From Oscillospiraceae bacterium (GTDB taxonomy: Bacteria; Bacillota; Clostridia; Oscillospirales; Oscillospiraceae), in assembly GCA_017548065.1 (NCBI GenBank), contig JAFYNQ010000102.1, forward strand, positions 19,546-83,545: a stretch of DNA of 64,000 nt, read 5' to 3'. A program made the position numbers and the translations under genes. How positions within the stretch are numbered: position 1 is the first letter of the stretch; each line of letters begins with the position of its first letter. The notes beneath the pieces are model-generated. The model saw only the letters and a list, made by a program, of their open reading frames with translations, was not told where the DNA came from and ran no database searches. Positions 1-7,525 of this stretch are shown here, piece by piece.

Positions 1-302
1 TGTCTGTAAACTGCTAAAGCTTCTGCGTCATCTCTGTGGGTATCCAGGTAAAGTGCCAATTCCTGGATTGCAAAGGCCATAGCCTGAAGCTCAGTGGTCG
101 GTGTTACAGGGAGTTCGTCTTTATTGACCATTCCCATAAATGGTAATTCAAGACCAGGGAAGAGGGTACCTCGTACCAAGCCGGTAGCGCTTTCGTACTT
201 TGGTGGATTTTCTATTTGAAAAGGGACATAAGGTGTGGCCAAAGGAGCTTCTGCAGGCAGCCGACCTTCTCTCCATTTGTTTTCGCTCTTTTCACGATTC
301 AA
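1..302 (-). CDS. cotJA: Spore coat protein CotJA (partial, cut by window edge)
   Basis: The minus-strand frame opens at a TTG (300-302) 7 nt after GGAGG and runs off the left edge, giving 100 visible codons. The middle reads YVPFQIENPPKYESATGLV then RGTLFPGLELPFMG, the CotJA pattern of an N-terminal P-Y-V-P-x-Q and a G-T-L-F-P-x-L-x-x-P-F motif. CotJA proteins form part of the inner spore coat with CotJB and CotJC. After about residue 65 comes FAIQELALYLDTHRDDAEAL, which resembles the CotJB signature, so the protein is longer than the Bacillus CotJA (about 80 residues). Either this is the longer clostridial CotJA form or a CotJA-CotJB fusion; the missing C-terminus prevents a decision. It is transcribed divergently from cwlD. 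Confidence 0.8.
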   Translation of the reverse strand, partial: MNREKSENKWREGRLPAEAPLATPYVPFQIENPPKYESATGLVRGTLFPGLELPFMGMVNKDELPVTPTTELQAMAFAIQELALYLDTHRDDAEALAVYR

Positions 303-421
303 GCAGGATTCCTCCCATCAATTTTTGCCTGGAACTGTCGTTCCGGGTCATTCTATGCAAAAAATTGATTCCGCGTGCATTCTTTTTATGTTTTTGAATA
401 CTATGTAGGGAGGTGGTGCAA
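303..421. promoter_or_regulatory. Divergent cotJA/cwlD intergenic region
   Basis: This short region separates two divergent sporulation genes. Toward cotJA, the minus strand of 350-357 reads CATAGAAT, one mismatch from the sigma-E -10 pattern CATACAnT, but no good -35 is visible at the right spacing. A small hairpin, GGAAC-TGTC-GTTCC (331-344), lies in the cotJA leader. Toward cwlD the GGGAGG at 408-413 is the ribosome binding site. No sigma-A type promoter is visible, as expected for compartment-specific genes. Confidence 0.35.
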
Positions 422-1138
422 ATGAAGAGAACTTCTGAGATACAGTTATTACCCATATATGCATGCATACTCACCGGGCTTGTATTTTTGGCATATTGGG
501 GTAGCAATGCCATAACGGCATTTCACGAAAACGAACCAATCTCTAACGGCAGCGTTGTGATCATTGATGCCGGACATGGTGGATTTGACGGTGGTGCAAC
601 ATCCTATTCCGGCATACTTGAAAGTCAGCTGAACCTTGAAATATCAAATCGCTTAAACGATTTGATGCACCTATTAGGAATGCCTACTATCATGATCCGC
701 ACAGAAGATGTCTCAGTACACACAAATGGCGATACTATCGCAGCCAAAAAGGTCTCAGATTTAAAAAACAGAGTGAAGCTGGTAAATACCCAAAAAGATT
801 GCATTCTTGTAAGCATCCATCAAAACTATTTCACAGACGGAAGGTATGACGGCGCACAGGTATTCTATTCTGCAAATACCGAGAGTCGCTCACTTGCTGA
901 AACAATGCAGAAAACCCTTGCGGTAACCTTGGACCGTAATAATTCCAGGAAGCCGAAGAAAGCAAATGGTATCTTTTTGATGGAAAACATAAATACTACA
1001 GGAATCCTGATAGAATGTGGTTTCTTATCAAATCCATCTGAGGACAAATTACTCCAACAGCCTGATTATCAAAAGAAATTATCTGCAGTCATTGCATCTG
1101 TAATAAATCAGCACATATATGAAAATCCCATTGCTTGA
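422..1138 (+). CDS. cwlD: N-acetylmuramoyl-L-alanine amidase CwlD
   Basis: CwlD removes stem peptides from muramic acid during spore cortex synthesis, the first step toward muramic-delta-lactam. The protein has an N-terminal membrane anchor (about residues 9-27), then an Amidase_3 domain. The zinc ligands are visible in IDAGHGGFDGG (His then Glu later in the fold), SIHQN and LIECGFLSN. Length (238 aa) matches the Bacillus protein (237 aa). An upstream in-frame GTG at 413 overlaps the Shine-Dalgarno sequence; GGAGG at 409-413 sits 8 nt before the ATG at 422, so that start is preferred. The -10 of the radA promoter overlaps sequence just after the stop. Confidence 0.93.
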   Translation: MKRTSEIQLLPIYACILTGLVFLAYWGSNAITAFHENEPISNGSVVIIDAGHGGFDGGATSYSGILESQLNLEISNRLNDLMHLLGMPTIMIRTEDVSVHTNGDTIAAKKVSDLKNRVKLVNTQKDCILVSIHQNYFTDGRYDGAQVFYSANTESRSLAETMQKTLAVTLDRNNSRKPKKANGIFLMENINTTGILIECGFLSNPSEDKLLQQPDYQKKLSAVIASVINQHIYENPIA

Positions 1139-1163
1139 CCGCAATGGGATTAACTGTTATAAT
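1135..1163 (+). promoter_or_regulatory. Sigma-A promoter of radA
   Basis: TTGACC (1135-1140), a 17-nt spacer and a perfect TATAAT (1158-1163) lie 29 nt before the radA start. The -35 begins inside the cwlD stop codon. The inverted repeat AATCCCATTGC/GCAATGGGATT (about 1124-1151) spans the cwlD end and the promoter spacer, with no following T-run, so it is a weak terminator candidate at best. Confidence 0.8.
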
Positions 1164-1191
1164 AATAGAAAATAGTTAGGAGTTGGTTGTG

Positions 1192-2553
1192 ATGGCAAAG
1201 CAAAAGACGGTGTTTTACTGTACATCTTGCGGAAATGAAACCCCTAAATGGCAGGGAAGATGTCCTGCTTGCGGACAATGGAACACCTTGGAAGAGCATA
1301 TTGAAAAGCCTGCACAACCGGGTAGAGCAAAGTCTGCACCGGTAGGCATCAGCAGAACACCGCAAAAACTGTCCGATGTGGACACCGATGCAGAAATTCG
1401 CTTCTCAACCGGAATGGGTGAATTGGATCGTGTACTTGGCGGTGGCGCTGTTGCAGGTTCCCTGGTGCTTGTGGGAGGCGCTCCCGGCATTGGTAAATCC
1501 ACGCTTTTACTGCAGATTTGCAATAGTCTCTGCGCAGGTAGAAAAGTGCTTTACGTGTCCGGTGAAGAAAGTGAAAAACAGCTAAAGCTTCGTGCTCAAA
1601 GGATCTCAGTTATGCCTGACAATCTGTATATTCTTTCCGAAACAAGATTGTCTGATATTTTGGAGACAACAGAAGAACTGAAGCCGGATATTCTCATTGT
1701 AGACTCCATCCAAACCCTCTACAACGAAATGAACGAATCCTCTCCCGGTTCTGTTTCCCAAGTAAAAGACTGCACCATGTCCTTAATGCAGCTGTCAAAA
1801 TCCCAAGGAATCACTGTATTTGTTGTCGGTCACATCAATAAGGATGGTGCAATTGCTGGCCCTAAGGTGCTGGAACATATGGTTGATTGCGTTCTTTACT
1901 TTGAAGGCGACCCCAATACTTCATATCGGCTGCTTCGTGCAGTAAAAAACAGATTTGGTTCCACCAATGAGATCGGTGTGTTTGAAATGGTGGACAAGGG
2001 TCTTCTGGAAGTTCCGAATCCTTCCCAGATGCTTTTGGACGGTCGTCCGGAGGGGGCGACAGGCACTTGTGTTGCATGCGTAATGGAAGGAACGCGTCCT
2101 GTGTTGGCCGAAGTGCAGGCTTTGGTAGCAAAAACAAGCTTTAATGTGCCAAAACGCACCGCTGACGGCTTTGATTTCAACCGTGCTGCACTGCTGCTTG
2201 CCGTTGCCGAAAAGCGTGCAGGTTTGAAATTGTCCATATTTGATGCTTATATCAATGTAATCGGGGGTTTGAGGCTGGATGAGCCGGGCGCTGATCTTCC
2301 GGTGCTGTTGGCTGTTGCTTCTTCTTATCGGGAGCAGCCGATCGCAGACGATATGGTTGCCATCGGCGAGGTAGGTCTTACCGGCGAGATCCGCTCGGTA
2401 TCTAATTTGAATCAAAGGCTTGCAGAAGTTGCAAGATTGGGTTTTAAAAAGTGTATTATACCTCTTAAATCTTCTGAAAAGTTAGAAATACCCGGAACAA
2501 TCCAGGTATTTCGTGTGAAAAATCTGCGAGAAGCAATTGAAATAGCCATGTAA
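1192..2553 (+). CDS. radA: DNA repair protein RadA (Sms)
   Basis: RadA is a RecA-like, DnaB-type branch-migration ATPase acting in recombinational repair. Visible in order: a C4 zinc finger (Cys 10, 13, 24, 27), Walker A GGAPGIGKST near residues 96-105, Walker B ILIVDSIQT, the RadA-specific KNRFG motif, and a C-terminal Lon-protease-like domain (after about residue 270) lacking the catalytic serine, as usual. Length (453 aa) is typical. TTG at 1183 and GTG at 1189 are alternative starts, but TTAGGAG ends at 1182, giving 9 nt to the ATG at 1192. In Bacillus, radA lies in a stress operon; here it has its own strong promoter. Confidence 0.96.
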   Translation: MAKQKTVFYCTSCGNETPKWQGRCPACGQWNTLEEHIEKPAQPGRAKSAPVGISRTPQKLSDVDTDAEIRFSTGMGELDRVLGGGAVAGSLVLVGGAPGIGKSTLLLQICNSLCAGRKVLYVSGEESEKQLKLRAQRISVMPDNLYILSETRLSDILETTEELKPDILIVDSIQTLYNEMNESSPGSVSQVKDCTMSLMQLSKSQGITVFVVGHINKDGAIAGPKVLEHMVDCVLYFEGDPNTSYRLLRAVKNRFGSTNEIGVFEMVDKGLLEVPNPSQMLLDGRPEGATGTCVACVMEGTRPVLAEVQALVAKTSFNVPKRTADGFDFNRAALLLAVAEKRAGLKLSIFDAYINVIGGLRLDEPGADLPVLLAVASSYREQPIADDMVAIGEVGLTGEIRSVSNLNQRLAEVARLGFKKCIIPLKSSEKLEIPGTIQVFRVKNLREAIEIAM

Positions 2554-2567
2554 GCAGGGCAGGGGAG

Positions 2568-3578
2568 TCAGTTATCTTCTTCCTCGGCAAAATCCAACTT
2601 GGAAAGGGGATTTGCCTCCGATGCAATCTTCAATTCTGTGCTTTCAATATGGGTGTAGATTTGCGTTGTATTCAGGTTTTCGTGCCCCAAAACCTCCTGA
2701 ACGGTTTTAACATCAACACCACCGGAAAGCATCATTGTAGCAGCAGTATGGCGCAGCTTATGTGCAGAAAAACTAGTGGCATCCAGCCCTGCAGCAAGCA
2801 AATATTTCTTAATAAGACGATGTACAGCAGTTGTACTGATGCGATTACTGTCACGGGATCCAAACAGAGCCCGATTATCAGACAGAACTTTTTTGTTGCG
2901 TTCAACAAGATAGGCATCAATTGCTTTACGGCAGGAGGTACCAAAGTAGACAAAGCGTTCTTTATTACCTTTACCCACAACACGTAATCTGTCTTCATAA
3001 ACGTCTGACAGATTCAAACCCACAAGTTCACTGCGTCGGATGCCGCAGTTCAAGAAGATCATCAGGATAGCGTAATCACGTTTTTGATTTTGGCCAGAAA
3101 CAGCCTTTAAAAGCGCTGCAGATTGATCCATAGTTAGATACCTGGGCAAGCTTTTGCGCAGCTTGGGATACTCAAGATCCGCTACAGGATTTTCAGCCAA
3201 AAGTTTTGTACGTACCGTAAGGTATTTATAGAAGGATTTGATGGCAGACAGCTTTCTGGCACGAGAAGATGCAGAAATACCGTAATCCGGAGAAGCAGAG
3301 TCCGGATTTACAATTCTGTCACTGGCAAGATATGAAAGGAACTCAAAGATATCGGATGTAGTAATTTGTCGAATAAAATCTATATCTACATCTTTAATGG
3401 GAATATCATCTAGGCTGGTGCGAACCGTCATATCACTGCGCATGAGCTTGATAAACCGAAGGAACATACGAAGGTCTAGATAATATTCGGAAACTGTTTT
3501 TTGGGATTGACCTTTGATGGTTTCGTGATACATCAGGAAATCCTTTAGAATCTGGGGAGCATCACTGTATTGCGCCAT
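2568..3578 (-). CDS. Tyrosine recombinase, XerC/XerD-like
   Basis: A 336-residue tyrosine recombinase. The N-terminal part (about 1-140) is the SAM-like core-binding domain. The catalytic half shows the full set: GIRRSELV (Arg), GKGNKER (Lys beta-hairpin), HKLRHT (His-x-x-Arg), GHENL (His) and QIYTH (Tyr nucleophile). The start is ATG 3576-3578, preceded by AGGAGG at the correct distance; the longer frame to 3617 has no ribosome binding site. It does not sit next to any attachment site, excision gene or phage gene, so a chromosomal Xer role is more likely than an integrase role. A second Xer protein lies at 5262-6146. Which one is XerC and which XerD cannot be settled from motifs alone. Confidence 0.85.
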   Translation of the reverse strand: MAQYSDAPQILKDFLMYHETIKGQSQKTVSEYYLDLRMFLRFIKLMRSDMTVRTSLDDIPIKDVDIDFIRQITTSDIFEFLSYLASDRIVNPDSASPDYGISASSRARKLSAIKSFYKYLTVRTKLLAENPVADLEYPKLRKSLPRYLTMDQSAALLKAVSGQNQKRDYAILMIFLNCGIRRSELVGLNLSDVYEDRLRVVGKGNKERFVYFGTSCRKAIDAYLVERNKKVLSDNRALFGSRDSNRISTTAVHRLIKKYLLAAGLDATSFSAHKLRHTAATMMLSGGVDVKTVQEVLGHENLNTTQIYTHIESTELKIASEANPLSKLDFAEEEDN

Positions 3579-3630
3579 AGAACAACCTCCTGAGAGTGTA
3601 AATTTCGGCCGAAGCACCGTTTCTGTCTAT

Positions 3631-3682
3631 ATTATAGCACATATACACCTCAAACGCAACAAAATTTTTATTTTGTTGCGTT
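3631..3682 (-). promoter_or_regulatory. Promoter of the Xer-like gene with overlapping perfect inverted repeat
   Basis: On the minus strand, TTGCGT (3654-3659), a 17-nt spacer and a perfect TATAAT (3631-3636) precede the recombinase gene. The -35 lies inside a perfect 12-bp inverted repeat: AACGCAACAAAA (3653-3664), loop TTTTTA, TTTTGTTGCGTT (3671-3682). A protein bound there would block the promoter, so it is a plausible operator. It could also act as an RNA hairpin for a plus-strand transcript, but no plus-strand gene reaches it. Confidence 0.55.
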
Positions 3683-4163
3683 GGGTGCGTTTAAGGGCAG
3701 ATAAGGGCCATAGCAAAGCTATCCTCTTTCCTTCTTCCTATTGTCGCTTCATTGACGCTACAAAGAAACGAAAATCAATCGCATAACCATTATGCAGCAC
3801 CCATAACTATTTATTATTTAGTAGCCGCTTTCCTTGTGTGAACGTATAAACAATCTAATAGAATAACTTGCTTCCAGATTAACACGCTCTCGTCCGTCTC
3901 TTATTATTGACAACTGTGAAACATACACTCACTAAGCTGTGTCCAAATTATTGGCAAAATGATTGCTTGAATAATTTCTTGTCAAATAACTACTTACACT
4001 GTCAACAGAGATATTACTTTCCAAAGCGCATCCATTTTTAATCTTTGGCCGCTCCAGATCGTCAATTTGCCTGGCAATATCTTTTATTTTATTGTTTTAA
4101 CGAAAGTTCTATTTTAGGCAAATATCCCAAATCAGGGAATTCCTACTCCCCTGTTGAAATTTC
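3683..4163. other. Gene-poor region with a possible coding remnant
   Basis: About 480 bases between the recombinase promoter and the pfkA promoter hold no complete gene. On the minus strand, 3932-4096 is open for 54 codons between two stops, without an ATG/GTG/TTG start near its beginning. The translation (for example DIARQIDDLERPKIKNG) is hydrophilic, protein-like and unlike a shadow frame, but I do not recognise it; it may be the tail of a lost gene. A short hairpin, ATAGC-AAA-GCTAT, lies near 3710. No RNA gene is recognisable. Confidence 0.35.
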
Positions 4164-4217
4164 TTTACAAATTAACCTATTTCTTATAGAATATAAAAAA
4201 TAGGTTTCATCAGGAGG
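4164..4217 (+). promoter_or_regulatory. pfkA promoter and ribosome binding site
   Basis: TTTACA (4164-4169), 17-nt spacer, TAGAAT (4187-4192); then AGGAGG (4212-4217) 8 nt before the ATG of pfkA. Confidence 0.7.
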
Positions 4218-4225
4218 TTTCTGAT

Positions 4226-5200
4226 ATGAGTGTGAAAAGAATTGGTGTATTGACCAGCGGAGGCGATTCACCCGGCATGAACCCTTGTGTTCGTGCAGTT
4301 GTTCGTACTGCCATCTACAATGGTATTGAATGCTATGGCATCCGACGTGGCTATAATGGTCTTATTAACGCGGATGTTGTAAAATTGGACGAAAAAAGCG
4401 TATCTCACATTATTAACCGTGGCGGTACTGTGCTTTATACCGCTCGCAGTAAGGAATTTATGACCGAAGAAGGTCAGAAAAAAGCAGTTGCAACCTGCAA
4501 ATTCCTGGGTTTGGACGGTATTATTGCCATTGGCGGCGACGGCACCTTCCGTGGCGCTGCGGCGCTGTCCAAATACGGCATTAACGTAGTCTGCATCCCC
4601 GCTACCATTGACAACGATATTGGCTGTACTAATTACTCAATTGGATTTGATACAGCTGCCAACACCGCAATTGAATGCATTGACAAGCTGCGTGATACCA
4701 TGCAATCCCACGAGCGCTGTTCTGTTGTAGAAATCATGGGTCGTAATGCCGGCTATCTTGCTATGTATGTTGGCCTGGCAGTTGGTGCCACAGCTGTATT
4801 AGTGCCCGAAAAAGAGATTGATTTCCAACGGGATGTCGTAGAAAAGATCCGCCAAGCTAGTTTAAACGGTTTTACACATTACATGATCGTAGTTGCCGAA
4901 GGCGCCGGTTCTGCTTCCGATATTGCAAAACAGCTTGAAGACGAAATGGGCCTTGAGCCCCGTGTTACAGTCCTGGGACATATTCAACGTGGCGGCACGC
5001 CAACCGGTCGAGATCGCGTGAACGCTACCAAAATGGGCTATATGGCTGTTGAGCTTTTAGCTGCAGGCAAAACAAACCGTGTAATCTGCACCAAAGACGG
5101 TAGCTTTGATGACGTGGATATCCAGGAAGGTCTCGCTATGGTCCGTGATATTCAGCAGATTGAAATAGATGCACTAAACGCCATGACCGGATACCGCTGA
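4226..5200 (+). CDS. pfkA: ATP-dependent 6-phosphofructokinase
   Basis: Phosphorylates fructose 6-phosphate to the 1,6-bisphosphate, the committing step of glycolysis, in the cytoplasm. The N-terminus has the nucleotide loop LTSGGDSPGMN (residues 9-19). GGDGT at 103-107 carries glycine where PPi-dependent enzymes have aspartate, which points to ATP as phosphoryl donor. The catalytic segment reads PATIDND (125-131), where the Bacillus enzyme has PGTIDND. MGRNAGYLA and GHIQRGG form the sugar site. Length (324 aa) is standard for bacterial PfkA. It stands alone between two recombinase genes, with its own promoter and a strong terminator. Confidence 0.95.
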   Translation: MSVKRIGVLTSGGDSPGMNPCVRAVVRTAIYNGIECYGIRRGYNGLINADVVKLDEKSVSHIINRGGTVLYTARSKEFMTEEGQKKAVATCKFLGLDGIIAIGGDGTFRGAAALSKYGINVVCIPATIDNDIGCTNYSIGFDTAANTAIECIDKLRDTMQSHERCSVVEIMGRNAGYLAMYVGLAVGATAVLVPEKEIDFQRDVVEKIRQASLNGFTHYMIVVAEGAGSASDIAKQLEDEMGLEPRVTVLGHIQRGGTPTGRDRVNATKMGYMAVELLAAGKTNRVICTKDGSFDDVDIQEGLAMVRDIQQIEIDALNAMTGYR

Positions 5201-5225
5201 ACGCACTCCCCTCTTGAAATAACAA

Positions 5226-5256
5226 ACGGCTGATCCAAACAATTCGGATCAGCCGT
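5226..5256. terminator. Convergent terminator between pfkA and xerD
   Basis: An 11-bp perfect stem, ACGGCTGATCC (5226-5236) and GGATCAGCCGT (5246-5256), lies between two converging genes, followed by AAATTTT. It can serve both directions. Confidence 0.8.
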
Positions 5257-5261
5257 AAATT

Positions 5262-6146
5262 TTATGCTTTGGGATGGCACTTTTCGTACACAGATCTGAT
5301 CTTTTGATTGATCATATTTGCATACATCTGTGTAGAAGAAATGTCGCTATGGCCCATCAGTTCCTGCACAGAGCCGATATCAGCACCATTCTCCAACAAA
5401 TGCACAGCAAAGCTGTGACGAAGCGTGTGAGGTGTAATTACCTTCTCAATACGAGCGGATTCCTGGTAGGATTTCAAAATCTTCCAAAAGCCCTGACGAC
5501 TCATGCGAACACCGCTGATATTCACAAACAGCGCACGCTCTGTAGGAGAAAACACCATGCCGCTACGAGCATCACGCAGATATGCACTCAATGCTTTCAG
5601 TGCTGCAGGATAGAGCGGAATCGTACGGGATTTCTTAGTGCTTCTGCACTTGATCATTCCCTGCTCAAGATTCACATCATCAACATCCAGGTCAAGCAAT
5701 TCTGTGACACGCATACCTGTGGCATACATAACCTCAAGCATCGCCTTATCCCGACACCCCTTTGCATCACTGCCGGAGGGCTGTGCCAAAAGAAGCTCGA
5801 TCTCATGGCTGGTAAGAATCTGCGGTGCTTTCTTCTCCCCTCTGTCAATATGTATATCAGTTACGGGAGTTGCTTCCAAAAAACCGGAGCTAATCAAATA
5901 AGCATAGAAGTTTTTAAGACTTGCCAGGTTTCTAGAAACAGTTGCACCGGTACGGCCCTCTGCAACCAAGTGATCAAAGTAACCTTTAATAGTATCTTGC
6001 TTGGCATCCGCTACATCTATGTCATAATTTGCACGGAGCCATTGAGAAAACTGGCGGATGTCGCGCATATACGACGCTATTGTATTTTCAGATGCCTTTT
6101 TTACCTTTGTAAGGTAATTTTCGTAGGCTTGAATCAGATCTAGCAT
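5262..6146 (-). CDS. xerD: Tyrosine recombinase XerD
   Basis: Chromosome-dimer-resolving recombinase of 294 residues. It has the core-binding domain (YENYLTKVKKASENTI) and the catalytic set TGMRVTELL (Arg), STKKSRTIPL (Lys), HTLRHSF (His-x-x-Arg), GHSDISSTQMY (His and Tyr). Length and the MRVTELL/HTLRHSFA signature fit XerD. The longer frame starts at 6179 and overlaps the upstream gene, but it lacks a ribosome binding site; AGGAAAGG precedes the ATG at 6144-6146, which I use. It follows a membrane protein gene in the same operon. Confidence 0.88.
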   Translation of the reverse strand: MLDLIQAYENYLTKVKKASENTIASYMRDIRQFSQWLRANYDIDVADAKQDTIKGYFDHLVAEGRTGATVSRNLASLKNFYAYLISSGFLEATPVTDIHIDRGEKKAPQILTSHEIELLLAQPSGSDAKGCRDKAMLEVMYATGMRVTELLDLDVDDVNLEQGMIKCRSTKKSRTIPLYPAALKALSAYLRDARSGMVFSPTERALFVNISGVRMSRQGFWKILKSYQESARIEKVITPHTLRHSFAVHLLENGADIGSVQELMGHSDISSTQMYANMINQKIRSVYEKCHPKA

Positions 6147-6166
6147 GAATACGCGAACCTTTCCTT

Positions 6167-6691
6167 TTACATCGTACATTCTGTCAGCTTTGATAAAATG
6201 GGTTTAATACAATAAAATTCTAAACAGAGCAGCACAAGAACGAGGATAATATACGCCCCTACTCCCTGGTATGCATCACAACTAGGTTTCAATGTATTTT
6301 TAAACCAATAACAAAGCAAAGGTATTACCAAAAAAGAATCGGTAAATACCAGCAACCATCGCATCAGCCAACCAGCATCGCCAAACAAAAGATTGATCAG
6401 GCAGCAGGAAAAACCGAATAAGAAAGCCTTTATACAAACGACGGGAATCAGCAGAAAAAACCGTCCCAGCCGAAATGCAACAGCAGAACAAAGAAAAGGT
6501 AAAAGCGAAACACAAGCAAACAAGACGATCGACATGCGGGAGTTGAACACAGCATGCATCAAAGAAGTGTTTAAGCATTGTACTTGCGTCGCTATGTATG
6601 TACCTGAAATCAGGAAGACGCACCAACAGGCCAGAAGTATGACCGTGTGCATAAGATTACTGTTTCTAAGATTTCGGTAATCAATTTGCAA
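6167..6691 (-). CDS. Multi-pass membrane protein of unknown function
   Basis: A 174-residue protein with about five hydrophobic segments (roughly residues 13-33, 52-76, 78-100, 108-128, 145-163). The start is a TTG at 6689-6691, 7 nt after GGAGG. I do not recognise a catalytic motif. Its position directly upstream of xerD is where many Clostridia and Bacilli carry spoIIM, and its size is near that of SpoIIM (about 215 aa), but the sequence does not convince me, so this link is only positional. Confidence 0.6.
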   Translation of the reverse strand: MQIDYRNLRNSNLMHTVILLACWCVFLISGTYIATQVQCLNTSLMHAVFNSRMSIVLFACVSLLPFLCSAVAFRLGRFFLLIPVVCIKAFLFGFSCCLINLLFGDAGWLMRWLLVFTDSFLVIPLLCYWFKNTLKPSCDAYQGVGAYIILVLVLLCLEFYCIKPILSKLTECTM

Positions 6692-6802
6692 TGTAAAACC
6701 TCCATAGTATACACGTTAAAATAGTTATGCAAACTGTGAACGTGTATTATGTAGAGGCACACATCGCACAGTTAATATACACCAAAAACCATGTAAAAGC
6801 AA
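6692..6802 (-). promoter_or_regulatory. Promoter and structured leader of the membrane protein-xerD operon
   Basis: On the minus strand, TTGCTT (6797-6802), 17-nt spacer, TATATT (6774-6779). The leader contains inverted repeats: ATACACGTT...AACGTGTAT (9-bp arms about 21 nt apart) and AACTGTG...CACAGTT. These may form an RNA structure before the GGAGG. No known riboswitch is recognised. Confidence 0.55.
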
Positions 6803-7002
6803 GGCTTTTTCGGCATTTTCGCATTTTTTGTAAATTATGCTGATTTTTATGTCAACAAGGTTATGTAAACTAATGTAACTAAAACACTCGCTTCTCTAGA
6901 TATAGTGCAAGAAACGCTTTTTGCCGTCTAGATATTGTTTTGCAAGAAAACTTTCACGATATTGCGCATAGGTAAATACAATTTACCTATGCGCTTTTTT
7001 TG
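6803..7002 (+). other. Gene-free region with tandem repeats and a plus-strand terminator
   Basis: No open frame is supported here. Two similar units contain TCTAGATAT followed by GT and TGCAAGAAA (first near 6896, second near 6928). Next comes a strong hairpin, GCGCATAGGTAAAT-ACA-ATTTACCTATGCGC (6964-6994), followed by a run of seven T on the plus strand only. The minus-strand neighbour (7009-7434) would not get a U-run from it. This suggests a plus-strand transcript ending here, possibly a small RNA, but I found no convincing plus-strand promoter. Confidence 0.4.
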
Positions 7003-7008
7003 TGCATT

Positions 7009-7434
7009 TTACCAATTGCGCTTTCTTTTTCGGGGCTTCTTCGTTTTATTTTCCAGCGAATAATACAACAGAACTGCCCCTATCCCCCCGCCTGCCGCAG
7101 CAATCAGATGCCAAAGAGTGCGAAGGCCTATCCCATCAAAGAAAGCAACTGATATCAAGATATAGAAAAATGAATAAGCTGATACAATAATTCCTGTATC
7201 AGAAAGCGATATAAATTTAAATATCAATCCTGTCAATACAGATCCTAAAAACGCAGACAAAAAATGTATTATCACTGCAGCAATTGGCATTGTCGCAACC
7301 TCCAGTTTTTCCCCAGAGACTAGAAACGAGACAAGCAAAATTGCTGCGAAAGAAACAACGATACTAATTATAATTCCGGCTACGATTCTTGTTACCGACT
7401 GCTGTGAATTAATTTTTTTACCATCCTTTGGCAT
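7009..7434 (-). CDS. TIGR04086 (YrzE-like) family membrane protein
   Basis: A 141-residue protein with four predicted membrane helices (about 17-40, 49-70, 78-98, 104-126) and a very basic tail, KKPRKRKR. Layout and length match the TIGR04086/YrzE family of small four-helix proteins of Firmicutes, whose function is unknown. GGGGAGGGG precedes the ATG. It lies alone between xerD's operon and the phosphoglucomutase gene. Confidence 0.7.
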   Translation of the reverse strand: MPKDGKKINSQQSVTRIVAGIIISIVVSFAAILLVSFLVSGEKLEVATMPIAAVIIHFLSAFLGSVLTGLIFKFISLSDTGIIVSAYSFFYILISVAFFDGIGLRTLWHLIAAAGGGIGAVLLYYSLENKTKKPRKRKRNW

Positions 7435-7476
7435 TAGGATCCCCTCCCCTTCACTCTAACCATATGATTGAAAACA

Positions 7477-7517
7477 CAAAAAATACCGGAACGGTTATCC
7501 GTTCCGGTATCATTTTT
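7477..7517. terminator. Terminator of the phosphoglucomutase gene
   Basis: Twelve-bp stem ATACCGGAACGG (7483-7494) and CCGTTCCGGTAT (7499-7510) with a TTAT loop. On the minus strand it is followed by TTTTTTG (7476-7482), correct for the gene at 7526-9220. Confidence 0.85.
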
Positions 7518-7525
7518 AAATCCGT

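Noticed and set aside
2568-6146. Integrated mobile element bounded by two tyrosine recombinases
   Set aside because: The content between them is pfkA and a gene-poor stretch; no attachment repeats, transfer or phage genes; both proteins fit chromosomal Xer types.
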